DNA of 64,000 nt, taken from positions 248,001 through 312,000 of the forward strand of contig BPKE01000001.1 of assembly GCA_026004975.1 (NCBI GenBank), given 5' to 3'. Of this stretch, positions 1 to 9,390 are shown piece after piece (the stretch's first letter is position 1; each line of letters opens with the position of its first letter). The translations under genes were made by a program, and so were the position numbers. This DNA comes from Gammaproteobacteria bacterium. GTDB taxonomy: Bacteria; Pseudomonadota; Gammaproteobacteria; HTCC5015. The notes beneath the pieces are model-generated. The model worked only from the letters and a program-made list of their open reading frames with translations, made no database searches and was not told the DNA's origin.

Positions 1-421
1 CCAGGTGCGCGTTGCCCGTGACGTTGAGGGCGGTGCGGAAGAAAAAGGGCGCCGCGAGGATCATGCACAGCACCGACATCAAGCGGAAGCCGGCGAAACT
101 CATGTCCGGCGGCAGGTCCGCATCCTTGATGTAATCGACCCGGACGAAGCGACTCTTGTCCTTGCCCGCGTTCGGATCGAGAAGCCACTCGCCGAAAGCC
201 AAGAGCAGCTTGCCCAACGGCGGGTGCGGCTCCATGTACATGACGCCGTCCAGGTACTTCTGGGCCGAAGCGATGTGATAATTCTCGTCCCAGAACAGGG
301 CCCGCGGCTCGTGGTAGCGGATGCCGTAGGTCGCGGCCGCGACGACCAGCGCCGCCACGGTGTACACGAGCGGCCAGCGCCGCGTCAGGGACATCCAGAC
401 GGTTTTCAGCGTCTCAACCAT
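1..421 (-). CDS. Protein O-mannosyltransferase-like (GT39/PMT) membrane glycosyltransferase, 5' part
   Basis: Reading the minus strand from ATG 421 gives about 140 codons before the window edge cuts the gene. After a basic N-terminus there is one hydrophobic helix (about residues 16-30). A periplasmic loop follows with WDENYH and then PHPPLGKLL, and a second membrane segment begins near residue 120. The acidic DE pair after the first helix and the HPPLGKLL stretch are signatures of the PMT/GT39 family, which moves mannose from a polyprenyl-phosphate carrier to Ser/Thr of exported proteins. ArnT-like GT83 enzymes share the fold but not the HPPLGK stretch. The gene lies 3' of the mannanase gene on the same strand, separated from it by a likely terminator. 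The substrate cannot be read from the fragment. Confidence 0.72.
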   Translation of the reverse strand, partial: MVETLKTVWMSLTRRWPLVYTVAALVVAAATYGIRYHEPRALFWDENYHIASAQKYLDGVMYMEPHPPLGKLLLAFGEWLLDPNAGKDKSRFVRVDYIKDADLPPDMSFAGFRLMSVLCMILAAPFFFRTALNVTGNAHL

Positions 422-535
422 CGTTCGAAGCGCTCACGGCCGGTGGCGCCCGGCACGGTCCCGGATGGTAAACCATTTTCGCATCGATCAGCCAGCGGCG
501 AATGCCGGCGCCGGGCGGTGGGGCGACATCGTGGG

Positions 536-560
536 AGAAAAGGCGGCCGTCCCTGGCCGC
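536..560 (-). terminator. Rho-independent terminator after the mannanase gene
   Basis: On the minus strand a GCGGCC / GGCCGC stem (543-548 and 555-560, 6-nt loop) is followed by CTTTTCT. It lies about 30 bases after the GH5 stop codon and before the glycosyltransferase start. Confidence 0.55.
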
Positions 561-588
561 ACGAGTCGCCCATCGGGCGGGGAGGGGT

Positions 589-2542
589 TCAGTGGGCGCT
601 GCAGGCCGGCGGGCTGATGTTGCCGCTGGTGCTGCCTTGCAGGCCGAAGGTCACGCTCTGGCCGGGGGCCAGGTTGCCGTTCCAGGACACGTTCGAGCCG
701 CTCAGGGTCGAACCGCTGGTCGTGGCAAAAGCGATGCCCCAGCTGTTGGTGACGCTCACCGTCCGGTCGAAGCTCAAGGTCGCCGTCCAGCCGGTCACCG
801 GGCTCGTGCCGGTGTTGGTCACCGTGTAGTTGTTGAGCACGAAGCCGCTACCCCAGCTGTCCACCGTGCCCGGCGTGCAGGAGAGGGCCGAACCGGCCGC
901 CGATGAGCTCGAGCTGCTCGACGAAGACGTGCTGCTGGAACTGGACGAACTGCTCGAGGAGACGCTGCTCGACGAACTGCTGGTCGAGCTGCTCGACGAG
1001 GACACGCTGGAGCTGCTCGAGCTGCTGCTGGACGAGACGCTGGAGCTGCTGCTCGAGGAGGACACGCTGCTGGAGCTGGACGCGCTGCTGCTGGAGCTCG
1101 AGGCCGCCCCGCCGCAGGCCACGCCGTTCAGGGTGAAGGCCGTCGCCACGTTCGCCGGCGGCTGGCTGTTGTTGGCCTGGAAGCCGAAGCTCGCCGTGCC
1201 GCCGTTGGCCGCCAGGCGACCGTTCCAGTGCCCGGCCGGGTTCGAGGCCGTCACCTGCGAACCCGAGGTGCTGAAGCTCGCGTTCCAGCCGCCGGCGAAG
1301 CTTTCACCCGCGCCCAGGTTCCACACCAGCGTCCAGCCGTCGATCGGCTGGCTCGACAGGTTGCGGACGGTGACGTTGACCTGGAAGCCGCTGCCCCAGT
1401 CGTTGGCGATCACGTAGTCCACGGCGCAGGTTCCGCTGCCGCCGGTGCTGCTGCTCGAAGACGAACTGCTCGGCGGCGGCATGCTGCTCGATGAACTCGA
1501 GCTGCTGCTCGAGCTGCTCGACGAGCTGCTGGCGCTGCTGCTCGAGGAGGACGAGGAGCCGGAGCCGCCGTAGATGCTGGCGATCACCGAGGTTTCACGG
1601 ATGCCGTTCGGGCCGTTGATCAACCGCTCGCCCCAGGACGAGAGGTTGTTCGGATCCCAGTTGATGACGATGTCCAGGGAGGTGCAGCAGCCGCCGTTGC
1701 CGGACCAGGACCAGCCGATGTAGCCGATGCCGCGCCGCTGCGCCTCGGCCATGATGGTGTCCTCGTCCACCGGGTTGCCCTGGTGATCGGCGCCGAATTC
1801 ACCGACCACGAGCGGCAGCCCGTGGGTCGCGAAGGCGTCCATATAGGAGACGATCGTCGAGGCGTTCTGGTAGACCTCGTACATGTGCACGGAGAAGACC
1901 AGCTTGCCGAGCGGATCCGCGGCGAAGATGGTCGGCGCGTTGTTGCGCATGTAGTTCTGCCAGTCCTGGCCCCAGTTCGCCGCGTCGACCATCAGCAGAT
2001 GGGTGAGACCGGCGGCGCGCAGGTCCTGGATCGCGGCGATGGTGTCGTTCACGTAGGTGCTCTCCGGCACGTTGTTGCCGAAGGGCTCGTTGGCGATGTT
2101 GATGATCACGTAGTCCTCTTGCCCGACGATCGCATTCATGATGTCCGGGCTGGTCCAGTACGCCACCGCGTCCGAGATGTGCACCGCCCCGCTCTGTTCG
2201 CCCCAACCGGTCGCGTCGTGCACCTCCAGGACACACACCAGCCGGTTGGCCTTGCACAACTGGATGACGTTCGCCACGTCGGCCCCGTCGTTGCGGGTCC
2301 AGCGCCCGCCGGTCGCCAGCACCACGCGGACGGTGTTGGCGCCGGTCGCGGCGATGTCCGCGAAGGCGAAGGTGTTGTTGGGGGTACCAGGTGTGGGCAT
2401 GATTGATGCCGCGCATCACGAAAGGATTGCCGTTGGCGTCCAGGATGCGGGTGCCCGAAACGGAAAAGGCCGCCGCAGCCAGCGGCGTACACAACAGCGC
2501 CGCGGCGAAGGCGCGTGCCGCACGTTTTGCTATGTCTTGCAT
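589..2542 (-). CDS. Secreted endo-beta-1,4-mannanase, GH5_8 with polyserine linkers and two CBM2-type modules (one frameshift)
   Basis: The start is ATG 2542, preceded by GGAGG. A signal peptide covers about residues 1-25. The catalytic domain follows (about 27-325): GINHAHTWYP, NTVRVVL, LEVHDATG, NIANEPFG with the acid/base Glu near residue 152, and VVGEFG with the nucleophile Glu near 248. This pattern matches Bacillus-type GH5_8 mannanases. Then come a Ser-rich linker with an MPPPS insert, a CBM2 module, a second long polyserine linker and a second CBM2-like module ending at 589. The frame breaks in a G5 run at 2380-2384; four G restore HTWYPNNTF, so this is probably a sequencing error. 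The product should be exported and cleave mannan or glucomannan while bound to cellulose or crystalline polysaccharide. It is divergent from the xylanase gene, and an operator-like palindrome overlaps its promoter. Confidence 0.88.
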
Positions 2543-2700
2543 CGTCGTTTCCTCCACATGTCGTTGGCTTTGTCGTCCGGCGGATCCCGTCGGCAAGCCG
2601 ACCCGAGCCGTGCCGCCGGTGGCGCCCCCGACGCCTTCCCCCAGAACGGCGCCGTGTCGAAGGTGCGCGGCCGGCGCACGGAGGCTGCCGGACGAAGGCG

Positions 2701-2730
2701 ATTGTAAACGTTTACAGCGGGAACCCACAA
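2701..2730 (-). promoter_or_regulatory. Candidate promoter of the mannanase gene
   Basis: On the minus strand TTGTGG (2725-2730) and TACAAT (2701-2706) are 18 bases apart. The palindromic operator sits between and over the -10 box. This predicts a start near 2695 and a 5' leader of about 150 nt. The -35 match is weak beyond TTG. Confidence 0.45.
2703..2716. promoter_or_regulatory. LacI-family-like operator, perfect 14-bp palindrome
   Basis: TGTAAACGTTTACA is a perfect palindrome with a central CG, the form typical of LacI/GalR-family operators. It lies between two divergent polysaccharide hydrolase genes and overlaps the -10 region proposed for the mannanase, which fits sugar-responsive repression. 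No LacI-type gene is in the window. Confidence 0.68.
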
Positions 2731-2977
2731 GCCGCCGCGCGGCAGGCGGGACAACGCTGTCCGAAGTTCCAGCTTTTTCGTCGGGAAACCGGACGAATTC
2801 GGCCGCCGCCCCCTGTTAGCGTGCAGCCTCGGCCCGGCCCCACCGGGCCGGTCGGCGCCGGGATTCGGTCACCGGGGAACGACGCCCACTCATGCGGCGC
2901 GTCGTATGCGCCCGATCCGCGACAGCGACCGACACGACGACATCGATACGCAGATACGAAAGCGGAGGGTCCGAAAT

Positions 2978-4829
2978 ATGCTCATCGACACACGAAGGCT
3001 CACCGGCCTGATGCTGAGCCTGATGCTGAGCCTGCTGCTGGCCTCCCCGGCGATGGCGCAGCTCGCCGCGGGCCACGGCAAGTTCCTCGGCAACATCACC
3101 CAGGGCGGCAACGTGCCGTCGAACTTCGGCCAATACTGGAACCAGATCACGCCCGAGAACGAAGGCAAGTGGGGGGTGGTGGAATCCAGCCGCGACAGCT
3201 ACAACTGGAGCGGGCTCGACCGCGCCTACGACTACGCCCGGTCGGCCGGCATCCCCTTCAAGCAACACACGTTCGTGTGGGGAAACCAGGAGCCGGGATG
3301 GATCGGCGGCCTGTCACAGGCCGAGCAGCGCGCCGAGGTCGAGGAATTCATGATCGACTACTGCGCGCGCTATCCCGCCACGGATCTGATCGACGTGGTC
3401 AACGAGCCGCTGTCCGACCCGCCGTCCTACGCGGCCGCCCTCGGCGGCGACGGGGCCACCGGTTGGGACTGGGTGATCACCGCCTTCGAAATGGCGCGGC
3501 AGCACTGCCCGAACGCCCAACTGCTGATCAACGAGTACGGCATCATCAACGACCCGAGCAAGCGCAGCCGCTACGTCGAGATCATCGACCTGCTCAGGCA
3601 GCGCGGCCTGATCGACGGCATCGGCATCCAGGCGCACACCTTCAACGTCGTGGACTACAGCGTCGACAATCTGCGCGGCAACCTCGACGCCCTCGCCCAG
3701 ACCGGGCTGCCCATCTATGTGTCCGAATGGGACATCAACCTGGCCGACGACCAGGCGCAACTGCAGCAGTATCAGCAGAAGTTCCCGGTGGTCTGGGAGC
3801 ATCCGGGCGTGGCGGGCGTCACCCTCTGGGGCTACATCCAGGGCCAGACCTGGCAATCCGACGCCTGGCTGGTCTCGAGCAGCGGCCAGGAACGCCCGGC
3901 GCTGCAGTGGCTGCGCCAGTACCTGCAGGGCGGCGGCTCCTCCTCGTCCAGCAGCACCCGTTCCTCCAGCAGCAGCTCGAGCTCCTCGAGCAGCATGCCG
4001 CCGCCGAGCAGCTCGTCTTCGAGCAGCAGCACCGGCGGCAGCGGCGCCTGCGCCGTGGACTACGTGATCGCCAACGACTGGGGCAGCGGCTTCCAGGTGA
4101 ACGTCACCGTCCGCAACCTGTCGAGCCAGCCGATCGACGGCTGGACGCTGGTGTGGAACCTGGGCGCGGGTGAAAGCTTCGCCGGCGGCTGGAACGCCAG
4201 CTTCAGCACCTCGGGTTCGCGGGTGACGGCCTCCAACCCGGCCGGGCACTGGAACGGGTCGTCTCGCGGCCAACGGCGGCACGGCGAGCTTCGGCTTCCA
4301 GGCCAACAACAGCCAGCCGCCGGCGAACGTGGCGACGGCCTTCACCCTGAACGGCGTGGCCTGCGGCGGGGCGGCCTCGAGCAGCTCGTCCAGCAGCTCG
4401 TCCTCGAGCTCCAGCAGCACCTCGAGCAGCTCTTCGTCCTCGAGCAGCACCAGCAGTTCGTCGAGCAGTTCCTCGAGCTCCAGCAGCGCGTCGAGCAGCA
4501 GCTCGAGTGCCTCGTCGTCGGCCGGCTCGGCCCTCTCCTGCACGCCGGGCACGGTGGACAGCTGGGGTAGCGGCTTCGTGCTCAACAACTACACGGTGAC
4601 CAACACCGGCACGAGCCCGGTGACCGGCTGGACGGCGACCTTGAGCTTCGACCGGACGGTGAGCGTCACCAACAGCTGGGGCATCGCTTTTGCCACGACC
4701 AGCGGTTCGACCCTGAGCGGCTCGAACGTGTCCTGGAACGGCAACCTGGCCCCCGGCCAGAGCGTGACCTTCGGCCTGCAAGGCACCACCAGCGGCAACA
4801 TCAGCCCGCCGGCCTGCAGCGCCGACTGA
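2978..4829 (+). CDS. Secreted endo-1,4-beta-xylanase, GH10 with polyserine linkers and two CBM2-type modules (one frameshift)
   Basis: ATG 2978 is chosen over an in-frame upstream ATG (2906) because it has a GGAGGG site and starts a clean signal peptide (MLIDTRRLTG..., cleaved after AMA near residue 27). The GH10 domain spans about residues 30-310, with HTFVWGNQ, the acid/base Glu143 in VVNEPL, QAHTFN and the nucleophile Glu250 in YVSEWD. A Ser-rich linker with MPPPS, a CBM2, a second polyserine linker and a C-terminal CBM2-like module follow. The frame breaks at GGG 4256-4258 inside the CBM2. The sister genes have GG there, and removing one G restores WNGRLAANGG. The product is an exported xylan hydrolase anchored to insoluble substrate. 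It is followed by a strong terminator. Confidence 0.9.
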
Positions 4830-4835
4830 AACCCC

Positions 4836-4876
4836 GGCGGCGCCGTGCGGCACTCGCCGCACGGCGCCGCCGCTTT
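4836..4876 (+). terminator. Strong Rho-independent terminator after the xylanase gene
   Basis: A perfect 16-bp stem (4836-4851 with 4856-4871) with an ACTC loop is followed by GCTTTT, a few bases after the stop codon. Confidence 0.9.
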
Positions 4877-5003
4877 TCCTGCAACAGGGGGGTAGCGCAT
4901 CACCATGGCAATCGAGGAGGGAATGAAGCACACAACGATGTCTGAAAATCGGAGCGAAAGCAGCACACACACAAACATCCCATTGCGTTCCTGGAGAGAT
5001 CAC

Positions 5004-7307
5004 ATGAACAGAATGTTCCGACCCATCGCAGCGCTGCTGCTCGCCGCCGGCCTGGCGCCGGCCTGGGCGGCCAGCGCCTCCATGCGCATCGTCAACGACT
5101 GGGGCAGCGGCTTCCAGGCGGAAGTGACGGTGAACAACGACGGCGGCGCCACCCTGTCGGGCTGGACCGTCGAATTCGACATGCCGATCAGCATCGGCAA
5201 CATCTGGGGGGGCGTGGTCCGGTCCTCCAGCGGCGGGCATTTCGTCATCGGCCCGGCCGGCTACACCAACAACGTGCCGCCCGGCGGCTCGGTGAGCTTC
5301 GGTTTCATCGGCAGCCCCGGCGGTGTTTCGGCGGTGCCCGTCACCGTCAACGGCGGCGGTGCCTCTTCGAGCAGCTCCAGCGTGAGTTCTTCGAGCTCCA
5401 GCGTGTCCTCCTCGAGCAGCAGCACGTCGAGCTCCAGCTCCTCGAGCAGCGTCTCGTCCTCGTCGAGCAGCAGCTCCAGCGTGTCCTCGTCGAGCAGCTC
5501 GAGCAGCAGCTCGTCGAGCAGCGTCTCCTCGAGCAGCTCGAGCAGCAGCACGGGCGGCAGCGGCGCCTGCGCGGTGGACTACGTGATCGCCAACGACTGG
5601 GGCGGCGGCTTCCAGGTCAACGTCACCGTCCGCAACCTGTCGAGCCAGCCGATCGACGGCTGGACGCTGGTGTGGAACCTGGGCGCGGGTGAAAGCTTCG
5701 CCGGCGGCTGGAACGCCAGCTTCAGCACCTCGGGTTCGCAGGTGACGGCCTCCAACCCGGCCGGCCACTGGAACGGTCGCCTGGCGGCCAACGGCGGCAC
5801 GGCGAGCTTCGGCTTCCAGGCCAACAACAGCCAGCCGCCGGCGAATGTGGCGACGGCCTTCACCCTGAACGGCGTGGCCTGTGGCGGGACGGCCTCGAGC
5901 AGCAGCAGCTCGTCGAGCAGCACGTCCTCGTCGAGCAGCACGTCTTCGAGCAGCTCGAGCAGCTCGAGCAGCTCCAGCGTGTCCTCGTCGAGCAGCTCGA
6001 CCAGCAGTTCTTCGAGCAGCGTCTCGTCGAGCAGCTCGAGCAGCAGCTCGTCGACGGGCGGCGGCAGCTTCCAGCGCGCCGACAACCCCTTCGCCGCGGC
6101 CAGCCGCTGGTACGTGAACCCCGAATGGTCGGCCAAGGCGGCGGCGGAGCCCGGCGGCAGCGCCATCGCCAACTACAACACGGCGGTGTGGATGGACCGC
6201 ATCGGCGCCATCACCGACGGACTCGGTCTGCGCGGCCACCTGGACGAAGCGGTGGCGCAGGGCGCCGACCTGTTCATGTTCGTCGTCTACAACCTGCCCA
6301 ACCGCGACTGCGCGGCGCTGGCCTCCAACGGTGAGCTGCTGATCGCCGAGAACGGCTTCCAGCGCTACCAGACCGAGTACATCGACCCGATCGTGGAGAT
6401 CCTCTCGGATCCGGCCTACCGCAACATCCACATCGTGGCGATCATCGAGGTCGACTCGCTGCCCAACCTGGTGACCAACCTCGACGAGCCGGCCTGCAGC
6501 GAGGCGAACGGCCCCGGCGGCTACCGCGACGGCATCCGCTACGCCCTCAACCGCCTGTCCGAGCTGCCGAACGTCTACAGCTACGTCGACATCGCCCACT
6601 CGGGCTGGCTGGGCTGGAGCAGCAACTTCGGCCCGGCGGTGAACCTGATCGCGGACGTGATCGAAAGCACCGACCGCGGCTGGGCGAGCGTCGCCGGCTT
6701 CGTGAGCAACTCGGCCAACTACACCCCGGTCGAAGAGCCCTACCTGCCCGACCCGAACCTCACGGTCGGCGGACAGCCGGTGCGGGCGGCCGACTTCTAC
6801 GAGTGGAACGACTACCTCGAAGAACTCGATTTCGTCTCGGACTGGCGTGACGCCATGATCGCCCGCGGCGCGCCGAGCAGCATCGGCATGCTGATCGACA
6901 CCGGCCGCAACGGCTGGGGTGGTCCGGAACGGCCGACCGGGGTGTCGAGCAGCACCGACTTGAACACCTACGTGAACGAGTCGCGCATCGACCGCCGCTA
7001 CCACCGCGGCAACTGGTGCAACCAGCCCGGCGGGGTCGGTTACCGGCCGCAAGCCAATCCGCACCCCGGCATCGACGCCTACGTTTGGGTCAAGCCCCAG
7101 GGCGAATCCGACGGCGTGAGCGATCCGAACTTCGAACAGGATCCGAACGACCCGAACAAGAAGCACGATCCGATGTGCGACCCGAACGCGCAGAACCGCT
7201 ACAACAGCGCGTATCCGACCGGTGCGTTGCCCAATGCGCCGCACGCCGGCCGGTGGTTCCCCGAGGCGTTCCAGATCCTGCTGCAGAACGCCTATCCGCC
7301 GTTGTAA
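5004..7307 (+). CDS. Secreted GH6 cellulase (cellobiohydrolase-like) with two N-terminal CBM2-type modules
   Basis: ATG 5004 has GGAGA six bases upstream and begins a signal peptide ending ...PAWA (about residue 24). Next come a short CBM2-like module (about 25-120), a polyserine linker, a CBM2 nearly identical to those of the neighbouring genes, a second polyserine linker and a C-terminal GH6 domain of about 410 residues. In the GH6 domain, NLPNRDCAALASNGE contains the family's catalytic-acid Asp (RDC). HSGWLGW and YVWVKPQGESDG are further conserved stretches. The long loops and the NP..RWYVNPEW opening favour a processive cellobiohydrolase over an endoglucanase. The frame is intact. The modules are in the reverse order to the two neighbours, with the catalytic domain last. 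Confidence 0.9.
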   Translation: MNRMFRPIAALLLAAGLAPAWAASASMRIVNDWGSGFQAEVTVNNDGGATLSGWTVEFDMPISIGNIWGGVVRSSSGGHFVIGPAGYTNNVPPGGSVSFGFIGSPGGVSAVPVTVNGGGASSSSSSVSSSSSSVSSSSSSTSSSSSSSSVSSSSSSSSSVSSSSSSSSSSSSSVSSSSSSSSTGGSGACAVDYVIANDWGGGFQVNVTVRNLSSQPIDGWTLVWNLGAGESFAGGWNASFSTSGSQVTASNPAGHWNGRLAANGGTASFGFQANNSQPPANVATAFTLNGVACGGTASSSSSSSSSTSSSSSTSSSSSSSSSSSSVSSSSSSTSSSSSSVSSSSSSSSSSTGGGSFQRADNPFAAASRWYVNPEWSAKAAAEPGGSAIANYNTAVWMDRIGAITDGLGLRGHLDEAVAQGADLFMFVVYNLPNRDCAALASNGELLIAENGFQRYQTEYIDPIVEILSDPAYRNIHIVAIIEVDSLPNLVTNLDEPACSEANGPGGYRDGIRYALNRLSELPNVYSYVDIAHSGWLGWSSNFGPAVNLIADVIESTDRGWASVAGFVSNSANYTPVEEPYLPDPNLTVGGQPVRAADFYEWNDYLEELDFVSDWRDAMIARGAPSSIGMLIDTGRNGWGGPERPTGVSSSTDLNTYVNESRIDRRYHRGNWCNQPGGVGYRPQANPHPGIDAYVWVKPQGESDGVSDPNFEQDPNDPNKKHDPMCDPNAQNRYNSAYPTGALPNAPHAGRWFPEAFQILLQNAYPPL

Positions 7308-7365
7308 TGGCGCGGTGAGCCTGTTATAACGGAACCGTGCCCGCGGGCCGGTTCCGGGTCACTCC

Positions 7366-7397
7366 GACCCCCACGGGCACGCCCGTGGGGGTCTTTT
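7366..7397 (+). terminator. Rho-independent terminator after the GH6 gene
   Basis: Inverted arms at 7366-7378 and 7381-7393 (GACCCCCACGGGC and its complement) are followed by TTTT, about 60 bases after the stop. Confidence 0.85.
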
Positions 7398-7472
7398 CGT
7401 TGCGGCGCCGGACCGGCGCCCGGGGGTCCGGCCGTGCCGGACCCGCATCGCGAACATTCGGAGTACGGTTCG

Positions 7473-8624
7473 ATGAAGGTGCGCGCGCACGCCCGATCAT
7501 CGAGCGGCCGGCGGCGTTTTGCCGCCGCCCTGCTGCTGGCGCTGGCCGCCGGGCCGGCCGGCGCGGCGGGCGGCTGGCTGTTTCCCGCCAAGCTCGCCGG
7601 CCCGGTCTCGACGCTGCACCTCGCCACCGGCCCCGGCCGGGTCCAGGCCCTCACCGGCGGCGAACGCTGGCGCGACATGGATCCCGATCCCTGCCCCGAC
7701 GGGCGCATCGTCTTCGCCTCCAACCGCGGCCGTCCGGGCCCCGTCGACCCGCGCCGGCCGGTCGAGAACGTGGACATCTTCATCGTCCGCCCCGGCGCAC
7801 CGCCGCGGCGCCTCGCCGGCGCCGCCGGCGACGACGTGCAACCGCGCTGCGCGCCGGACGGCCGCCACGTCGCGTATGTGCACCGCGGCGGCGAACGCGA
7901 AGCCCTGCACCTGGTCCGCCTCGAAGACGGCGCCGACAGCCTGCGCCTCGAGCTCGAGCGGCTCTACGATCTCGCCTGGCTGCCCGACGGCCGCGGGCTG
8001 GTCTTGGCCGCGCGGCGCGCCGGACAGGGCGTCCTGCTCCGCTATTCCCTGGAAACCGACAGCGCGGAACCGCTCTACGGCGTGCCGCCGGACGCGCCGC
8101 CGGCCGAGCCGGCGGCGGTGAGCGTTTCCCCCGACGGCCAGCACCTCGCCTTCATCCTGCATCCGCTCTATGCCGGCGGGGTGCGTAAGGCCTGGATCCT
8201 GCCGCACGACGGCGGCGCGCCACGGCCGATCTCACCGGAAAACGTGCAGGTGCAAGCCCCCTTGACCTGGTCGCCCGACGGTCGTAGCCTGCTGTATGCG
8301 GCAGCGCTGGACTACGATTACGAATTCGATGAAGTCCATCACAAGAAGACGTATCGCGGAGCGGTTAACCTTTACCTCTCGCCCTTGTCCGGCGCCACGC
8401 GCTGCCTGACCGTCGGCGGGCTGCACCGCAGCCCGGTGTTTTTCCCCGACGGCCGGCGGATCGCGTTTCTCTATGCGGATCGCCTGGATGCACGCACGCT
8501 GGAGTTGCGTGTCATGAACAAGGACGGCAACGATGTCAAACCGTGGTACGACCGCGTCGCACCACATGCCTTGCTCAGGTGGTACCGATATGAACACAAA
8601 AACACAAGCGCAAACCTTCCTTGA
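7473..8624 (+). CDS. Exported TolB-like/PD40 beta-propeller protein
   Basis: The start MKVRAHARS at 7473 has GGAG upstream and leads into a signal peptide ending ...AGAAGG. The remaining 350 residues contain several PD40-type blades of the form sPDGr.iaf (CPDGRIVFASN, APDGRHVAYV, LPDGRGLVLA, SPDGQHLAFI, SPDGRSLLYA, FPDGRRIAFL). This is the WD40-like propeller of TolB and of many periplasmic binding proteins, so a periplasmic beta-propeller is likely. No catalytic domain is attached. Its 3' end overlaps the next gene by 35 bases, so the two are probably translated together. The ligand is unknown. Confidence 0.7.
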   Translation: MKVRAHARSSSGRRRFAAALLLALAAGPAGAAGGWLFPAKLAGPVSTLHLATGPGRVQALTGGERWRDMDPDPCPDGRIVFASNRGRPGPVDPRRPVENVDIFIVRPGAPPRRLAGAAGDDVQPRCAPDGRHVAYVHRGGEREALHLVRLEDGADSLRLELERLYDLAWLPDGRGLVLAARRAGQGVLLRYSLETDSAEPLYGVPPDAPPAEPAAVSVSPDGQHLAFILHPLYAGGVRKAWILPHDGGAPRPISPENVQVQAPLTWSPDGRSLLYAAALDYDYEFDEVHHKKTYRGAVNLYLSPLSGATRCLTVGGLHRSPVFFPDGRRIAFLYADRLDARTLELRVMNKDGNDVKPWYDRVAPHALLRWYRYEHKNTSANLP

Positions 8625-9315
8625 ACATCTGCTGATGAGCCGCCGAGGTCTCGGTTACCTCGTCGGCGCACCCGTGGCCCTGCTGCTCGGCGCGTTCGCC
8701 TGGTTGCACGCCACCACCCCGGACGGCGCGGCCGTACTCAGCGTCCCGGCGCCGGCGCCCACGGACCGGCGCGAACCGGCCGACGCCTCGCCCTTCGCCG
8801 CGCGCACGCCGTCCGCGACCACGCAGTCCGCAGCCAGCTCCCTGCGTGCGCAAACCGTCGAGGTCGCCGCCGGCGAACCCCAACCCATCCTCGGCCAATT
8901 CATCACCTTGCGCGAAGTGCGCGAAGTGCGCGGCGAAGCGGGCAACGGCCCGATCCGCAACATCGAGTTCGTCTTCCGGCCCGGCATCCTGCCCAGGCGC
9001 TTGTTCGACGACCATGACAAGGTGATCGCCCACTACGCGCCGATCGACCGCAACGTCCCGGGCGCCGGCGCCACCACCGTGTTCTTCCTCTACACCGTCA
9101 TCCAGCACGACACCGACGGCGACGGCTGGCTGGGCGAACGGGACAAGTTCAACATCGCCATCAGCCGCCCCGACGGCAGCCGTTACCGGGTGCTGGCCTA
9201 CAACGTCGACGAGCTGGTCGAGTACCGCGACGACCCGGTCGAAAACACCCTGCATCTCACCTACCGCGCCAACGGCGACCTGATCCGGCGCAGCTACCTG
9301 CTCGCCGGCCTCTGA
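8590..9315 (+). CDS. Membrane-anchored periplasmic protein of unknown function
   Basis: ATG 8590 (MNTKTQAQTF) follows an AGGTGG site inside the end of the propeller gene. The 241-residue product has one N-terminal membrane anchor (about residues 22-42), an Ala/Pro/Thr-rich spacer and a soluble C-terminal domain (about 100-241). That domain has a DTDGDGWLGERD stretch resembling a calcium-binding loop and mostly beta-type sequence. I do not recognise the family. Coupling to the upstream propeller protein suggests they act together in the periplasm. Confidence 0.6.
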   Translation: MNTKTQAQTFLEHLLMSRRGLGYLVGAPVALLLGAFAWLHATTPDGAAVLSVPAPAPTDRREPADASPFAARTPSATTQSAASSLRAQTVEVAAGEPQPILGQFITLREVREVRGEAGNGPIRNIEFVFRPGILPRRLFDDHDKVIAHYAPIDRNVPGAGATTVFFLYTVIQHDTDGDGWLGERDKFNIAISRPDGSRYRVLAYNVDELVEYRDDPVENTLHLTYRANGDLIRRSYLLAGL

Positions 9316-9342
9316 AACGGCGGTCCGAGGCAGGAACCAAGA

Positions 9343-9371
9343 AAAAACGGGGCGCGTCGCGCCCCGTTTTT
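9343..9371. terminator. Bidirectional Rho-independent terminator
   Basis: AAAAACGGGGCGCG (9343-9356) pairs with its complement at 9358-9371, flanked by an A-run and a T-run. It can terminate both the plus-strand gene ending at 9315 and the leucine operon ending at 9391. Confidence 0.85.
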
Positions 9372-9390
9372 CCTTCCCGCGCGGCACCGG

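Larger units (their letters stand above)
2543..2977. other. Divergent control region between mannanase and xylanase genes
   Basis: This 435-base spacer between two divergent exported glycanase genes holds no convincing gene. It contains the palindrome at 2703-2716, a minus-strand promoter-like pair for the mannanase, and the ribosome-binding site of the xylanase (GGAGGG, about nine bases before ATG 2978). I could not pick a confident promoter for the xylanase. Confidence 0.6.

Noticed and set aside
900-1110. Tandem repeat or CRISPR-like array in the Ser-codon tracts
   Set aside because: The tracts are irregular mixtures of AGC, TCG, TCC and TCT coding for serine. They have no constant repeat and unique spacer pattern. 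No CRISPR array was seen anywhere in the window.
830-1417. Leu/Glu-rich plus-strand reading opposite the mannanase linkers
   Set aside because: It is the antisense of the polyserine linkers; similar Leu/Glu-rich shadows occur opposite every such linker (for example 5261-5551 and 5579-6172).
4203-7244. 1,013-codon minus-strand reading under the GH10 and GH6 genes
   Set aside because: It is Arg/Ala/Gly-rich with no motifs and is the high-GC shadow of two clearly identified plus-strand enzymes.
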